The notes under the pieces: generated by a model
Seen by the model: only the letters and a program-made list of their open reading frames with translations
What the model was told of the DNA's origin: nothing
Databases searched by the model: none
Shown here: piece after piece, positions 28,983 through 37,491 of the stretch
Position numbering within the stretch: the first letter of the stretch is position 1
Layout of the letters: the number at the start of each line of letters is the position of its first letter
DNA from: CAWCCP01 sp963701245
GTDB lineage: Bacteria > Patescibacteriota > Saccharimonadia > Saccharimonadales > UBA4665
NCBI GenBank assembly: GCA_963701245.1
Contig: OY969576.1
Location: 806,001 to 870,000, forward strand
DNA: 64,000 nucleotides
Direction of reading: 5' to 3'
Made by a program: the position numbers and the translations under genes

Positions 28983-29464
28983 TAGTGTTTGTCCAGCTCT
29001 ACAAACTTAATCATCTGCCAAGCAAGCTGTATCGAGTCTATTCTACGCATGATCTCACTGCTTCTATTCTGTGACAAGATGTTCAGCGAGCCTTCGTAAA
29101 GTACCCTACGATCAAGTACGGCTAGTTTCCGATGATGACCTCCAGTATAGAGGACATGTATTCCAATTCGTTGCAAACTAGCGATTGCTCGATGAGCTTC
29201 TTCCCGAAGATATTCTTCATCATGCTCATGAGGATCACGGGTGTTAATGATGATTCTTACCTTACGGGATTTAAGCTTCTCTAGCACGGGCAAAAGTTGA
29301 GCTAGGCGTCTATGTGTAACGAAGGGCGACTCTATGATTACTTCACTCCGACATTTACCCAAGTCTTTCAAGAAGGCAGGATAGAAGGTATCTTCATTAA
29401 GAAGTTTCGAAGATATCAAGTCGAGTGATTGGTCTTTTTGTCGATGGAGTAGTGCGCTTAACAT
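28979..29464 (-). CDS. Phospholipase-D-fold (PLD) protein of the element's right end
   Basis: This 161-residue protein has one PLD active-site motif (HHRKLAVLD near residues 108-116) followed by EGSLNILSQN. It is about the size of single-motif PLD nucleases, which work as dimers. A strong GAGGAGGTG ribosome site lies inside the preceding small frame, and the ATG overlaps that frame's end by seven bases. In the excised circle it would be the fourth gene of the recombinase operon. Three more partial copies occur at 37255-37368, 53995 and 58397-59898, always beside attachment sites or recombinase debris. It may process element DNA. It is less likely to be a DrmC-type part of the defence operon. 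Confidence 0.75.
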   Translation of the reverse strand: MLSALLHRQKDQSLDLISSKLLNEDTFYPAFLKDLGKCRSEVIIESPFVTHRRLAQLLPVLEKLKSRKVRIIINTRDPHEHDEEYLREEAHRAIASLQRIGIHVLYTGGHHRKLAVLDRRVLYEGSLNILSQNRSSEIMRRIDSIQLAWQMIKFVELDKHY

Positions 29465-29583
29465 TTTGACACCTCCTCTCGAACGTCGGTATCGTTGTCA
29501 TCGTCAAGTAGCTGACGTATTTCCTCAACATTAACTTCCGGATCATCCTCAAAAGTTTTGACTACGAACCTTCTCCCCAGCCA
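29458..29583 (-). CDS. C-terminal half of the split small gene
   Basis: Reading from the attachment core on the minus strand gives WLG then RRFVVKTFEDDPEVN and ends EEVSKC, overlapping the PLD start (29464). There is an in-frame stop just outside the element (to the right of 29583) and no start codon, so it cannot be made as it stands. Joined to the half at 1507-1591 it gives a 66-residue frame with a perfect ribosome site. The pattern WLG-x(7)-TFED recurs at several other att sites. Confidence 0.65.
   Translation of the reverse strand, partial: WLGRRFVVKTFEDDPEVNVEEIRQLLDDDNDTDVREEVSKC
29574..29583 (+). repeat. Attachment core S2: right end of the 28-kb element (attR)
   Basis: TCCCCAGCCA, with the conserved minus-strand block AAAACTTTTGA 17 bases further on. 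The element lies on the left and the next cassette on the right. Confidence 0.8.
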
Positions 29584-29883
29584 GTATCTCCGACAGATAC
29601 AAAAGTTTCCCTCTATTGTAAATTTCTGCTATTCTCATATTCCTACCTCTGTTATTTAGTGTTCGAATCCCTTATGGCGGACATAAAGACTGTGTTTATG
29701 CTAAAGCTTAATTTCAGATATATGTATCCACAATTACAATTTGATATTGGCTTACATATCTTGCCTCTTCGGGAGAACCATTCCATGCTTTCAAAAGTCG
29801 CTTATATTCCAAAAACAGTTCATGAGGCTGGAATCACAAGTGACAATTGACAGAAGCGTATTTTTATTTAAAATGAAGTAATT
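29584..29883. other. Intergenic stretch with a degenerate second site
   Basis: GTTCGAATCCCTTATGGC at 29661-29678 resembles both the tRNA T arm and the S5/S6 arm sequence, and may be a decayed attachment site. A + strand frame from 29659 begins in it and is not supported. A TAAAAT -10 lies just before the dioxygenase-like gene. Confidence 0.35.
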
Positions 29884-30645
29884 ATGACAGAGGTCCTAGG
29901 AGATATTAGGGAAACAGCTAACCCCTCACTTGCGTTAGCTCATGAAAGTTTGAGAGCACTTGGCTACGTCGTAGTTTCAGATACCGCTTCCGTCGGTCTC
30001 GATCAAGAGTTTCGTACGGATTGCCTCCCGGCCTACACAGATTTTTTAGAGTCCGATATCGTGCCTCCTTACTCTCGCAGAGTTGCTAGGGCATTGGTAG
30101 ACTACGAAGTGGGAGCTGGCGGTGGCGTACAACTCACACGCGACTATCCGGAAGTTGCCATCCCTCCCCGAAGTTACTATCCAAAACCTCGATTTTATAA
30201 TGGTGGTCTCCGAGTTCTTCAAGATCCGGTCTTTTCCAACTGGCTGAAAGGGGCCATCGGATTAGCTCTTCCGGGGATCGACACACGGGGTTCGGTCCGG
30301 CTTAACTACATCGAGACCGGTAGTGACGGAAAACAGGCTGAACAAGTGGTCGAGAAACCTCACCAAGATGATGAAAAGCTAGTAGGGTCTTTCGTAGAGT
30401 TCTTTGATGGTGAAGGTGCCGTGACAAGTTTATATAGGCCAAAAGATGATTCGGGAGATAGGAAGCGTAGTAATCTAGAGGAAGTCACGTCATTTCAACT
30501 TGGCGTAGGCGACTTGACCCTTAGTGACGATGTTGGTCTCTCACATTATGTGTCACCAGTTCTTGGTCACCGGAGAGCTCTTATACTGGTATTCAACAAG
30601 CCCGAAACACATTTATGGCTCCAACAATATTACGCCGAAAGATAG
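29884..30645 (+). CDS. 2OG-Fe(II) dioxygenase-like protein
   Basis: This 253-residue protein has an HQDDEKLVGSFVEFF segment near residues 160-175 (H-x-D) and a distal LSHYVSPVLGHRRALILVF near 222-240 (second histidine, then the arginine that would bind 2-oxoglutarate). This layout fits the 2OG-Fe_dioxy/BsmA-type oxygenases, which hydroxylate free amino acids or related substrates. The substrate is unknown. It is probably leaderless, with TAAAAT about nine bases upstream. It is the sole full gene between sites S2 and S3. Confidence 0.5.
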   Translation: MTEVLGDIRETANPSLALAHESLRALGYVVVSDTASVGLDQEFRTDCLPAYTDFLESDIVPPYSRRVARALVDYEVGAGGGVQLTRDYPEVAIPPRSYYPKPRFYNGGLRVLQDPVFSNWLKGAIGLALPGIDTRGSVRLNYIETGSDGKQAEQVVEKPHQDDEKLVGSFVEFFDGEGAVTSLYRPKDDSGDRKRSNLEEVTSFQLGVGDLTLSDDVGLSHYVSPVLGHRRALILVFNKPETHLWLQQYYAER

Positions 30646-30787
30646 AGCGCATAGATCTCGGTATATTTAACTGCGGGATTTAAGCCTTAGTCTCAAATTG
30701 GGGATTTATAAGACGAATAACACATCAGGTCCAGCACGAATTTTAAATAATTTTCTTTGCCCTGGTAGCATAAAGATATAGGAATAA

Positions 30788-30949
30788 TTAAACACGGCTC
30801 CACTCCTCGCCCCGATCAATCATAATGACTTGTCCGTTATGATAAGTTAAACCCAGCCACTCAAGTCTCTTCGCTACAAGAATGAAATCAGCTAGCAGAG
30901 TGTTCCCTCCGCGTACCATATACCCAGCCAAATAGAGTTTAGGCATCAT
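30788..30949 (-). CDS. Small protein spanning attachment site S3
   Basis: This 53-residue frame (MMPKLYLAG, then LADFILVAKRLEWLGL) resembles the one over S14 (LAGDEFAIWHTL, then DDYILVARKLEKLGF). The site core encodes the shared LAG. Two independent sites preserving the same peptide in the same frame supports real coding. No ribosome site is visible. Function unknown. Confidence 0.45.
   Translation of the reverse strand: MMPKLYLAGYMVRGGNTLLADFILVAKRLEWLGLTYHNGQVIMIDRGEEWSRV
30921..30930 (+). repeat. Attachment core S3
   Basis: TACCCAGCCA, a diverged core in the same orientation as the others. It separates the dioxygenase-like cassette from the one at 30995-31711. Confidence 0.55.
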
Positions 30950-30994
30950 TTTCGAACACAGCATTGCCTGATCATCTATTGTACTTCGGTCTTT

Positions 30995-31711
30995 ATGGAC
31001 TTATGCAGAAATAACTGGCACTATAGATTTATGCCCGTGTTAGAACATCTAGTTGACCATTACGAACTACGCGATTATTACTTATTACCGACATCACCGG
31101 GAGTTGCATTTCACGCGATGCTATTCCCGGGACGGTATCCTACAGATCGTACTTCGATAGCAGCACGCATTGAAGATCCCGAGCTACCTTCTCCAATACT
31201 AGAGAGCTATAGCCCGTGGACTTTACCCTTTTTAAGGGCGGGGCTATTGATTCAAAGGCTGGCGGTGTTGTACGGACCAGATGATTCGACAAATTTTGAT
31301 CCGGAATACGTAAGGCTACTCCAACGAGAGTATACGCAGCTGCAAGGGCAAGAGATCGAGGAGGTGAGGGTGGCGTGGTTCGGGCGTTTCCTTTTGGGTA
31401 TGCAGGACGTATGCGGTAGCTCGTCACCTTTTGTTGAAGCATATTCTCAAGGCATTCAGGAAGATGATCCGAAGACTAGTTTCTGGGCAACATATTCAGT
31501 TTCACAGAGTGCGGCAAATGTAGGATGGCAGAAGCCAACAATAGTCAGTATGCAATATTATAAGAATCACGAGTTTGCGGGCGCAACCGTATCCTCGTCA
31601 CCTTTTTCTCCCCATCTAGACACATTCGTAGAGTACTGTCGAGTAGTTTATGACAGCTCAGACCTTAGTGTTAACATTAGTGACCTACCAGTCTTGCACG
31701 TCCCAAAATAA
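30995..31711 (+). CDS. Hypothetical cassette protein
   Basis: This 238-residue soluble protein has no recognised family. It is rich in aromatic residues and prolines (LPTSPGVAFHAMLFPGRYP near residues 27-45). It is the only sizeable gene between sites S3 and S4. A TATTGT -10-like hexamer lies 12 bases before the ATG. Confidence 0.5.
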   Translation: MDLCRNNWHYRFMPVLEHLVDHYELRDYYLLPTSPGVAFHAMLFPGRYPTDRTSIAARIEDPELPSPILESYSPWTLPFLRAGLLIQRLAVLYGPDDSTNFDPEYVRLLQREYTQLQGQEIEEVRVAWFGRFLLGMQDVCGSSSPFVEAYSQGIQEDDPKTSFWATYSVSQSAANVGWQKPTIVSMQYYKNHEFAGATVSSSPFSPHLDTFVEYCRVVYDSSDLSVNISDLPVLHVPK

Positions 31712-31881
31712 GCATGCTAGAGAATCGCGTAATATTGCATGAAGTAGCGTTTGGAAATATGGCAAAATATACGATCGATCAAATGTTTAAGCAATTCATT
31801 GACATTGAAGCTATTGTGTTGTATTTATATCTACATAAGACAAACCATACCTCGATTATAATCTTATAAGTCACACGAAAA

Positions 31882-33498
31882 TCACTCAAAAGGCGTTCGT
31901 AAATCGTCCCCTATTCCCAGCCATAAGGGACTCAGAGTCCCGTTTACGAATTCTTCCTCTGTTAATTTATTACCAACAGCGTGTTCGAAATTATTTCTGA
32001 GTTCTTTCTCCTTTTTGACTTTATTTGCTATGGCGGTGATTAACGGAGTCCTTTCTACCTCTATTAAATCGCCATTCAGACGGATGTTCGAAAATAAATC
32101 ACGTAATATACGTCTCTGCTCTATATCGTTCTTGGACTTGAATATGGCTGCGGCTTTTTGGGATAAGTCGAGGATATCCAGCCCCTTTTCAAGGATGGCT
32201 AGATAGTCATCTTCAAAATCATCGAGTTTCTTGGATATAATCTGCTGTTCGTTGGATGCTTCTTTTAGCATCTTGTCGTATTGATGGACAGTTATGCGGC
32301 CGTCTAGGCGGTCTTCGTATAATATGTCCATTCTTCGTCCTAATTGGGAGTAGCGGTCTTTTAGCTGCTTCTTGAGCACCATACGAGCCTCCATATCGGC
32401 TTCGTATTTCTCACGAAGCGTTACTTTTACCCACTCTATAAGTGTACGAGATGGTGAATCGAGTTCGATAAATTCTCTTATGAGCTGTTCTACGACGGTT
32501 TCCTGCCGAATATATGATCTCTGGCTACATGGTTTATGGTGATTGCAATGTCCGTACCAATGTTCCTTTTGAGTTTCCCAGGCAATAGTGCCACCGCACT
32601 CAATACAACGCATAAGGCCTTTGAAAACTGGATTGTGTTTGGCGTATTTAGGCGCAGTTTTGCGCTTTATACGCTGTTGTACCCGTTCATATAGTTCCGC
32701 ACTAATAAGCGGCTCGTGCTTTCCATGATAAATTCGGCCCTTCCAGGTCATTTTCCCGATATAAAATGGGTTGCTTAAAAGCCGGTGTATCTGACTTTTT
32801 ACAAGCGGCCGGCCAAAGTGAGTCCGAAGACCCTTTTCGCCCATAGTTTTTGTCAGTAGTTTTAAAGAATAATTGCCGGAGTCGTATAGCTCGAAGGCTT
32901 CACGCATAAGCGGCCCCATTTGCGGATCAGGTACATGGATTTTGTGTCCTGAATCCCCAACCGTTTTATATCCGACTAATGGTTTACCAGGGAGCCAGCC
33001 TTGTTCAAGTTTTTCTCGCACACCTTTATCTACCTCCTCTCTGAGGTTGTCGATTGTATTCTTTGCAAATAAAACCCTCAGCCCCCAGTTGAGCTTTTCC
33101 TGGGAACGTGAATGCTTATGCATGACGAGTGAATCTTTAACAAGATGGACTTCATGCTTTTCATTCTCCTCAAGCCAATCGTCAATCATGACCGCATCTT
33201 TAAAATTGCGGGTCAATCTATCAACCTTTTCACATACCAGTACATTCACCTTATTGTCGGCAATATAGTCTACGACCTCGTTGAATAACTCGCGCTGCTT
33301 CTTACCCGAGGCTGATTCAGATATTTGAAATACCCTAAGAACTGTGAGGTCTTTACGCAGGCAGTAATCCTTAAGCAGTCTTACCTGCGCCGGTAATGAA
33401 TAGCCTTCAATTTCCTGGTCGCGACTTGAAACCCTGGCCATCAGGACGCATTCATTTTGCGCCGTCTTGTACTTAAGTCGTTTATCCTCCATACTCAT
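31882..33498 (-). CDS. Large serine recombinase 2, C-terminus encoded by an attachment site
   Basis: The enzyme has LMARVSSRDQ at the catalytic serine, RLLSNPFYIGKM in the recombinase domain, a zinc ribbon (CIECGG) and a coiled-coil segment. I start it at ATG 33498, one base after the accessory gene. A frame opens further upstream at 33564, but that would add a hydrophobic stretch absent from recombinase 1. The final residues SPLWLGIGDDLRTPFE are encoded across attachment core S4 (31914-31923), so each recombination event would swap its tail. It is about 30% alike with recombinase 1 by eye and belongs to the same family. Confidence 0.92.
   Translation of the reverse strand: MSMEDKRLKYKTAQNECVLMARVSSRDQEIEGYSLPAQVRLLKDYCLRKDLTVLRVFQISESASGKKQRELFNEVVDYIADNKVNVLVCEKVDRLTRNFKDAVMIDDWLEENEKHEVHLVKDSLVMHKHSRSQEKLNWGLRVLFAKNTIDNLREEVDKGVREKLEQGWLPGKPLVGYKTVGDSGHKIHVPDPQMGPLMREAFELYDSGNYSLKLLTKTMGEKGLRTHFGRPLVKSQIHRLLSNPFYIGKMTWKGRIYHGKHEPLISAELYERVQQRIKRKTAPKYAKHNPVFKGLMRCIECGGTIAWETQKEHWYGHCNHHKPCSQRSYIRQETVVEQLIREFIELDSPSRTLIEWVKVTLREKYEADMEARMVLKKQLKDRYSQLGRRMDILYEDRLDGRITVHQYDKMLKEASNEQQIISKKLDDFEDDYLAILEKGLDILDLSQKAAAIFKSKNDIEQRRILRDLFSNIRLNGDLIEVERTPLITAIANKVKKEKELRNNFEHAVGNKLTEEEFVNGTLSPLWLGIGDDLRTPFE
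31914..31923 (+). repeat. Attachment core S4 inside recombinase 2
   Basis: TTCCCAGCCA, flanked by dyads: GTCCCCTAT (31906-31914) against ATAAGGGAC (31923-31931), and outer TTCGTAAA (31896-31903) against TTTACGAA (31943-31950). Such symmetric arms are typical of serine-integrase sites. Confidence 0.75.
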
Positions 33499-33499
33499 G

Positions 33500-33703
33500 T
33501 CAGGCCGAAACCTCCATAAGATAAGGGCGGCCAGCACCAATAGAGTTATCTGCGAGGTTGTCATAGTAGCTGAGCAGTAACTTTGCTACCTGAAAGGCTT
33601 CATCGTAAGATATAGGGCGTTTTTGTTCTTTCTCAAGGATACGGCACAGTTCTTCGACCCTCTCCGTATCAATCGTAGTTTTGTTACCCTCATGACTACT
33701 CAT
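33500..33703 (-). CDS. Recombinase-linked accessory protein 2
   Basis: This 67-residue paralogue of the protein at 3062-3274 shares ERVEELCRIL and PISYDEA. I choose ATG 33703 over an upstream in-frame ATG because a TATAAT hexamer ends eight bases before it, suggesting a leaderless start. It is followed one base later by recombinase 2. Confidence 0.65.
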   Translation of the reverse strand: MSSHEGNKTTIDTERVEELCRILEKEQKRPISYDEAFQVAKLLLSYYDNLADNSIGAGRPYLMEVSA

Positions 33704-33793
33704 AGTCCCATTATAGCAGTAATAAGTTAGCAATGCTACTGTGAGTAGCTTTTTATTTATTATTTATCCACAGGTATAGTATTATCTAGAGTA

Positions 33794-34018
33794 ATGAGTG
33801 TAGTTTCAGCAAAGCATGTTAAATTCGGAAAGCGCGTTAAAGAACTGCGTAGTAATGCCGGCATAACCCAGGACGTACTAGCTGCTAAGATCGGCAAGGA
33901 CCGGAGCTACGTAGGATTTATTGAGCGTGGCGAGCGCAACCCAAGTCTCGAAGTCATTTTTGACATTGCAAAGGCGCTGGGCGTTAATTCAGACGAACTG
34001 CTAAAAGAAATAAAATAG
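33794..34018 (+). CDS. XRE-family regulator
   Basis: This 74-residue Cro/C1-type repressor has a clear helix-turn-helix (ITQDVLAAKIGKDRSYVGFI near residues 24-43). It is divergent from the accessory-recombinase operon, with about 90 bases between starts. It is the probable repressor of recombinase 2. TATAGT (33775-33780) precedes it by 13 bases. Confidence 0.88.
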   Translation: MSVVSAKHVKFGKRVKELRSNAGITQDVLAAKIGKDRSYVGFIERGERNPSLEVIFDIAKALGVNSDELLKEIK

Positions 34019-34037
34019 TCCGATCTTTATAACAATT

Positions 34038-34063
34038 TTGGCCCCATGGGCGGGGCCAAGTTT
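34038..34063 (+). terminator. Rho-independent terminator after the XRE gene
   Basis: TTGGCCCC (34038-34045) pairs with GGGGCCAA (34052-34059), followed by GTTTTG. The stem is strong and the T-run short. Confidence 0.75.
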
Positions 34064-34191
34064 TGACTTTATATAAGATTTTATTTTAAACTTTACGTAT
34101 CATTACCCTATAGAAAAGTGGTACGGGTACTGGATGTTGAAATAAGCAGCTATTGATGCCTTAAGGCAGCAAAGGTTTATATTATTTGGCT

Positions 34192-36360
34192 CTATTCTAT
34201 CCTGACACCACCTTCTTTGCGTGCATCCTTGAGATCTACTAAAACTTTACCAAAACGTGTCTTAAGGCCCATCAATATCGAAGCATCGTTGCTAAACATA
34301 AAGTTTTCCTTGAAATAGTCTCGTGCTGAATCTTGTGCTACCTCAAATTCAATCAATAAGCCGTTTTTGTCCTTTTGTCCCAATATTGTTGTTTCCAAGA
34401 ACCCCATATCTTCAATCTTCGCCTCCATGTCTTTGTGGTTTCCCCAGCCCAAGAACGCATGATCTTCAGAAATGATCAGTAAGGGATTAACACCGATCCC
34501 CTCCATTAAGCTAGCGAATAGAATAACGAAATCAATGCACACACCTGTCTTCATATCTAAAACTTGAGGTCCTGTTAGTACACGCTGTGCGGTGACTGGG
34601 TCGCCATATTGGAAACCGTAGTCAAATGGATGTTCACCGTAAGCTATACCGTATTTTTGGTTTAAGCAGTCGTAGAGCGCTTTTACGTCCTGAGATTGTT
34701 CTTCAAGTGTAGCCTTGCCGTCTGCATTACCTCGGAGTTTGCCCTTAGGGTGGAAGCTATCTGCGGCAAGTCGTACTTTATCAAGCTTGCCCTCATCATC
34801 ATGAGGATCAACCCAACTTGCTAGAGTCGGTTCTAGGTTATACGTTGCCCCGCTAGTCACGTCCTTTAACGACCAAATAATCTGATCGTTGGCTAGCAGC
34901 CTCACTGTCTTATTGCCAGAAGCAACGAGTATTCTATTGTCGTCTTGAGTTTCATATATCTTGTAATCTAGGGTTGCGTTCATCGGTCCGCTCATGGCTT
35001 CTAAAATGCCTGACTTTAATAGTGGACATTGTTTTATTACTTTTCGCGCAGGTCCTCCCTCACCGCCTAGACGAGGGATTTCAATTATTTCAGAAACACG
35101 GTCCGTATAGCCTACTATCTCACTCTCTACCTCAAGCACCCTATCGTTATTGTGATCGGCATTGAAAATATCGAACTCAACAAGAAAATCTCTGTACTCT
35201 GGTAATAGTTGCATTTGTTCATATGTCCGTATTGGTATGGCACGTTCAGTGACTTTGGGTTGCACGATTAAATTGTGCGGAAGCTGGCTAGGTATAAATG
35301 CGAATTGGAACTGGATTGAGATCAGTTCGTAGTTGTCTAGGGAAATGGGGTAAGTTGTGGTTCTGTTAATTCGCTTCGGCTGAGGCTGTCGAAGTCCTAT
35401 TATTGGTGGACTGTCTCTAAAGGGGCCTGCTTTTTCAAAGTCTGGATGTTCATCGTCGGCACGGTTGATCTTGTACTCGTGTTGAGGGGTTAATTTATTA
35501 GACACCATTGGTTCAGCTACTGCGTACAATGGTCCCACTGCACGAATACCTTGATCGGGTGCGCTGGAGACTGAGATATTCTCTAGATCCACATACCGAT
35601 AAGGGAAGAGGAAGTCTAATGTATATAGTGGATTTGCGGCTTCGACATCGAACTTAAGGACGTAGTCTTTATCCAGTACTAGAGGGCCATAAATAGAGCT
35701 GAGTTTACCACCGTAGTATGAATATGTGTCCCGTGGCTTGCCTTCATCGCCAAGTAACGCATGCTCGCTTGGTGGAGGGTCGGACACTGGCGTGCCTATT
35801 TCCTCATGCCTATCAGACATAGCCACTGTTTGGCTAGCTCCATCTATTGACAGGCGAAGAGTCTCGGGGGCTATACGGAGCCATTGCTGTGGCCTTACCA
35901 CCAACAGGGGAACGGGATCACTGATATCTGTTACATTGTTTATGTTGTTATCCTCGAGCACCTTAATCAAATGTATGGCTTTCCAGTCTTCTTTTTCGTA
36001 GGCCTGACTAATAAGTGATGAATTGCCGGCAAGACGGAACTTGACTATTACAGATAGCTTGTTCATTTCTTTCAGCATTATCTCCACAGAACTCACCTGT
36101 GCATACATAAACCGAAAAATGCTTGGTAAAAACTCTTCGGTAGTTGTAGTAACTTGTGTCATGGTACCAAAACCCATAAAGCCGTCGGTTAGGGGTTGGT
36201 GGTTGATGAACTTAATAAGTCTTGCTTGGCAAACCATGTCACAGCGGTGCAAAGCAGGGTCAATAAGCGTACAGCGGGGGCATATGGTGTCGTCACTCTG
36301 AGGACATCTCTCGGAAACGCTATCGAGCTCAAATTCATGGCCACATCTGGTACAAGTCAT
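34192..36360 (-). CDS. Transglutaminase-like protein with N-terminal zinc ribbon
   Basis: This 722-residue protein starts with MTCTRCGHEFEL and further CxxC pairs (CPRC near residue 27), a zinc ribbon. The C-terminal part (about 610-660) has TGVCIDFVILFASLMEGIG and HAFLGW, the Cys and His of a transglutaminase/protease core. The middle is beta-rich and unrecognised. No signal peptide is seen, so it is probably cytoplasmic. It lies inside the recombinase 2 region with opposite-strand neighbours. Substrate unknown. Confidence 0.65.
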   Translation of the reverse strand: MTCTRCGHEFELDSVSERCPQSDDTICPRCTLIDPALHRCDMVCQARLIKFINHQPLTDGFMGFGTMTQVTTTTEEFLPSIFRFMYAQVSSVEIMLKEMNKLSVIVKFRLAGNSSLISQAYEKEDWKAIHLIKVLEDNNINNVTDISDPVPLLVVRPQQWLRIAPETLRLSIDGASQTVAMSDRHEEIGTPVSDPPPSEHALLGDEGKPRDTYSYYGGKLSSIYGPLVLDKDYVLKFDVEAANPLYTLDFLFPYRYVDLENISVSSAPDQGIRAVGPLYAVAEPMVSNKLTPQHEYKINRADDEHPDFEKAGPFRDSPPIIGLRQPQPKRINRTTTYPISLDNYELISIQFQFAFIPSQLPHNLIVQPKVTERAIPIRTYEQMQLLPEYRDFLVEFDIFNADHNNDRVLEVESEIVGYTDRVSEIIEIPRLGGEGGPARKVIKQCPLLKSGILEAMSGPMNATLDYKIYETQDDNRILVASGNKTVRLLANDQIIWSLKDVTSGATYNLEPTLASWVDPHDDEGKLDKVRLAADSFHPKGKLRGNADGKATLEEQSQDVKALYDCLNQKYGIAYGEHPFDYGFQYGDPVTAQRVLTGPQVLDMKTGVCIDFVILFASLMEGIGVNPLLIISEDHAFLGWGNHKDMEAKIEDMGFLETTILGQKDKNGLLIEFEVAQDSARDYFKENFMFSNDASILMGLKTRFGKVLVDLKDARKEGGVRIE

Positions 36361-36408
36361 AGTTTAAGTCTAACCCGTTTCAGCGGGAAAATGGTATAAT
36401 AATCATAG

Positions 36409-36669
36409 ATGAGCGACAACGCCAAGAACTCTAATACAAACGGTCAAGTTCCTCGAATAGTAAAAGGAACAGGGTTTTTCACCCCTATGGATCTGGCCCC
36501 AGGTGAAGCACCCGCTGGAGTAAATGCGCCCCAAACTTCTCCTGCTAGTGAGAAGCTTTCAATTGGCCTGTCTACCCCAATGAACTTGGATCCAGCTGAA
36601 ACAACGACCCAGCAGCCGTCAGCGCAGCCTCCACAGTCTGGGGACGGTAACAATGCCAAGGACAGCTAA
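36409..36669 (+). CDS. Hypothetical proline-rich protein
   Basis: This 86-residue low-complexity protein is rich in proline, alanine and threonine. Two similar segments, TGFFTPMDLAPGEAP (about residues 22-36) and GLSTPMNLDPAETT (about 50-63), look like an internal repeat. TATAAT (36395-36400) lies eight bases before the ATG. It overlaps the next gene by 17 bases and is likely its partner. Confidence 0.5.
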   Translation: MSDNAKNSNTNGQVPRIVKGTGFFTPMDLAPGEAPAGVNAPQTSPASEKLSIGLSTPMNLDPAETTTQQPSAQPPQSGDGNNAKDS

Positions 36670-37231
36670 GTCAAGCGAAGTGCCCGTAGCTTCTACAGGG
36701 TTAATTGACAGAAGTAATCCGGATCACATCACACGCCTCAATAGTGGGATTCATACATTTACAGAGGCAAGCCAGTACTTTGTCGCCGAAACGAATGAGA
36801 CTGAGCGAGCACTGTGTGCCCAACTAATGCTGATTGATACTGTTCTGCTTACCGGTACGTTGGTTGCTATTGCCAATCAAGATCTCTTCGATGCCTTAAC
36901 GACGCCGGTCAGCACGTTGATACTACTGGCTTTAGTTTTCTTGCTGAGCTCTATAGGATTTGGGATCAAGTACTATTTTGCAATTATAGGTTACGACAAG
37001 AAGTGGGCTGTAGCTAAGCACAAGGCAATGAGAGAATTCCTGGATAATAGCATTCAGACTTGGGGTGAATTACGCAAGAAGACCAATGATCATCAGACAG
37101 ACATACCAGAAGAACTTGATACAACCTTACTACGAATACAGATTATCTTTATTGCAGGCGCAGCGTTAGCTTATCTAGTAGCCTTGTTTGGTTTACTGTT
37201 TAATGTCAGTAATATTATCAGTCACTTATAA
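36653..37231 (+). CDS. Two-helix membrane protein
   Basis: This 192-residue protein has hydrophobic helices near residues 80-105 (VSTLILLALVFLLSSIGFG) and 165-190 (IIFIAGAALAYLVALFGLLF), flanking a soluble segment of about 55 residues. The architecture resembles small effector or holin-like membrane proteins found beside defence genes, but no family is recognised. It overlaps the proline-rich gene upstream. Confidence 0.55.
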   Translation: MPRTAKSSEVPVASTGLIDRSNPDHITRLNSGIHTFTEASQYFVAETNETERALCAQLMLIDTVLLTGTLVAIANQDLFDALTTPVSTLILLALVFLLSSIGFGIKYYFAIIGYDKKWAVAKHKAMREFLDNSIQTWGELRKKTNDHQTDIPEELDTTLLRIQIIFIAGAALAYLVALFGLLFNVSNIISHL

Positions 37232-37254
37232 GCCAGCTATTAATTTTGCTTTCT

Positions 37255-37368
37255 CTAGAAATATTTATCCAGCATTACAAATTCGATCATCTGCCACGCC
37301 AGTTGTATAGAATCTACTCTTCTCATTACCATACTACTATTATTCTGAGAAGGCACATTGAGTGAAAC
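37255..37368 (-). pseudogene. C-terminal fossil of the PLD gene
   Basis: The minus strand still reads SQNNSSMVMRRVDSIQLAWQ and ends LDKYF plus a stop, closely matching the last 37 residues of the PLD protein at 28979-29464. The rest of the gene is gone. In element 1 this gene sits at the right end, so this fossil probably marks the old right end of the recombinase 2 element. The surrounding 37232-37491 holds nothing else. Confidence 0.8.
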
Positions 37369-37491
37369 TAGATAAGAATTATTCCTTAAATTATTACCTG
37401 TTTGCTAAGATGCTCGATACTAAGGGAAAAATACACTCCAAAACTTACAATTAGAAACCATTATAAAGCCATCCAGGTTCCAATTACTAAA

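Larger units (their letters stand above)
1517..29583. mobile_element. Integrated 28-kb element (recombinase, coupling ATPase, defence genes)
   Basis: The interval runs from the tRNA-Gln 3' end to the next copy of the site core at 29574-29583. The serine recombinase module lies at its left end. A VirD4-like coupling ATPase and a replication-relaxation gene suggest transfer ability, although no complete secretion apparatus is present. The boundary assignment is strengthened because the halves of one small gene lie at the two ends (1507-1591 and 29458-29583) and rejoin in frame when the ends are circularised. The limits are inferred from the repeat, since no empty site is available for comparison. 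Confidence 0.7.

Noticed and set aside
18373..29464. Canonical DISARM system
   Set aside because: The helicase and PLD gene would fit, but no DrmB (DUF1998) or DrmA gene is seen, and the PLD gene belongs to the recombinase operon of the element.
29659..29850. Plus-strand frame starting GTG at 29659
   Set aside because: It begins in a tRNA-like/site-like sequence, has no ribosome site and resembles no family.
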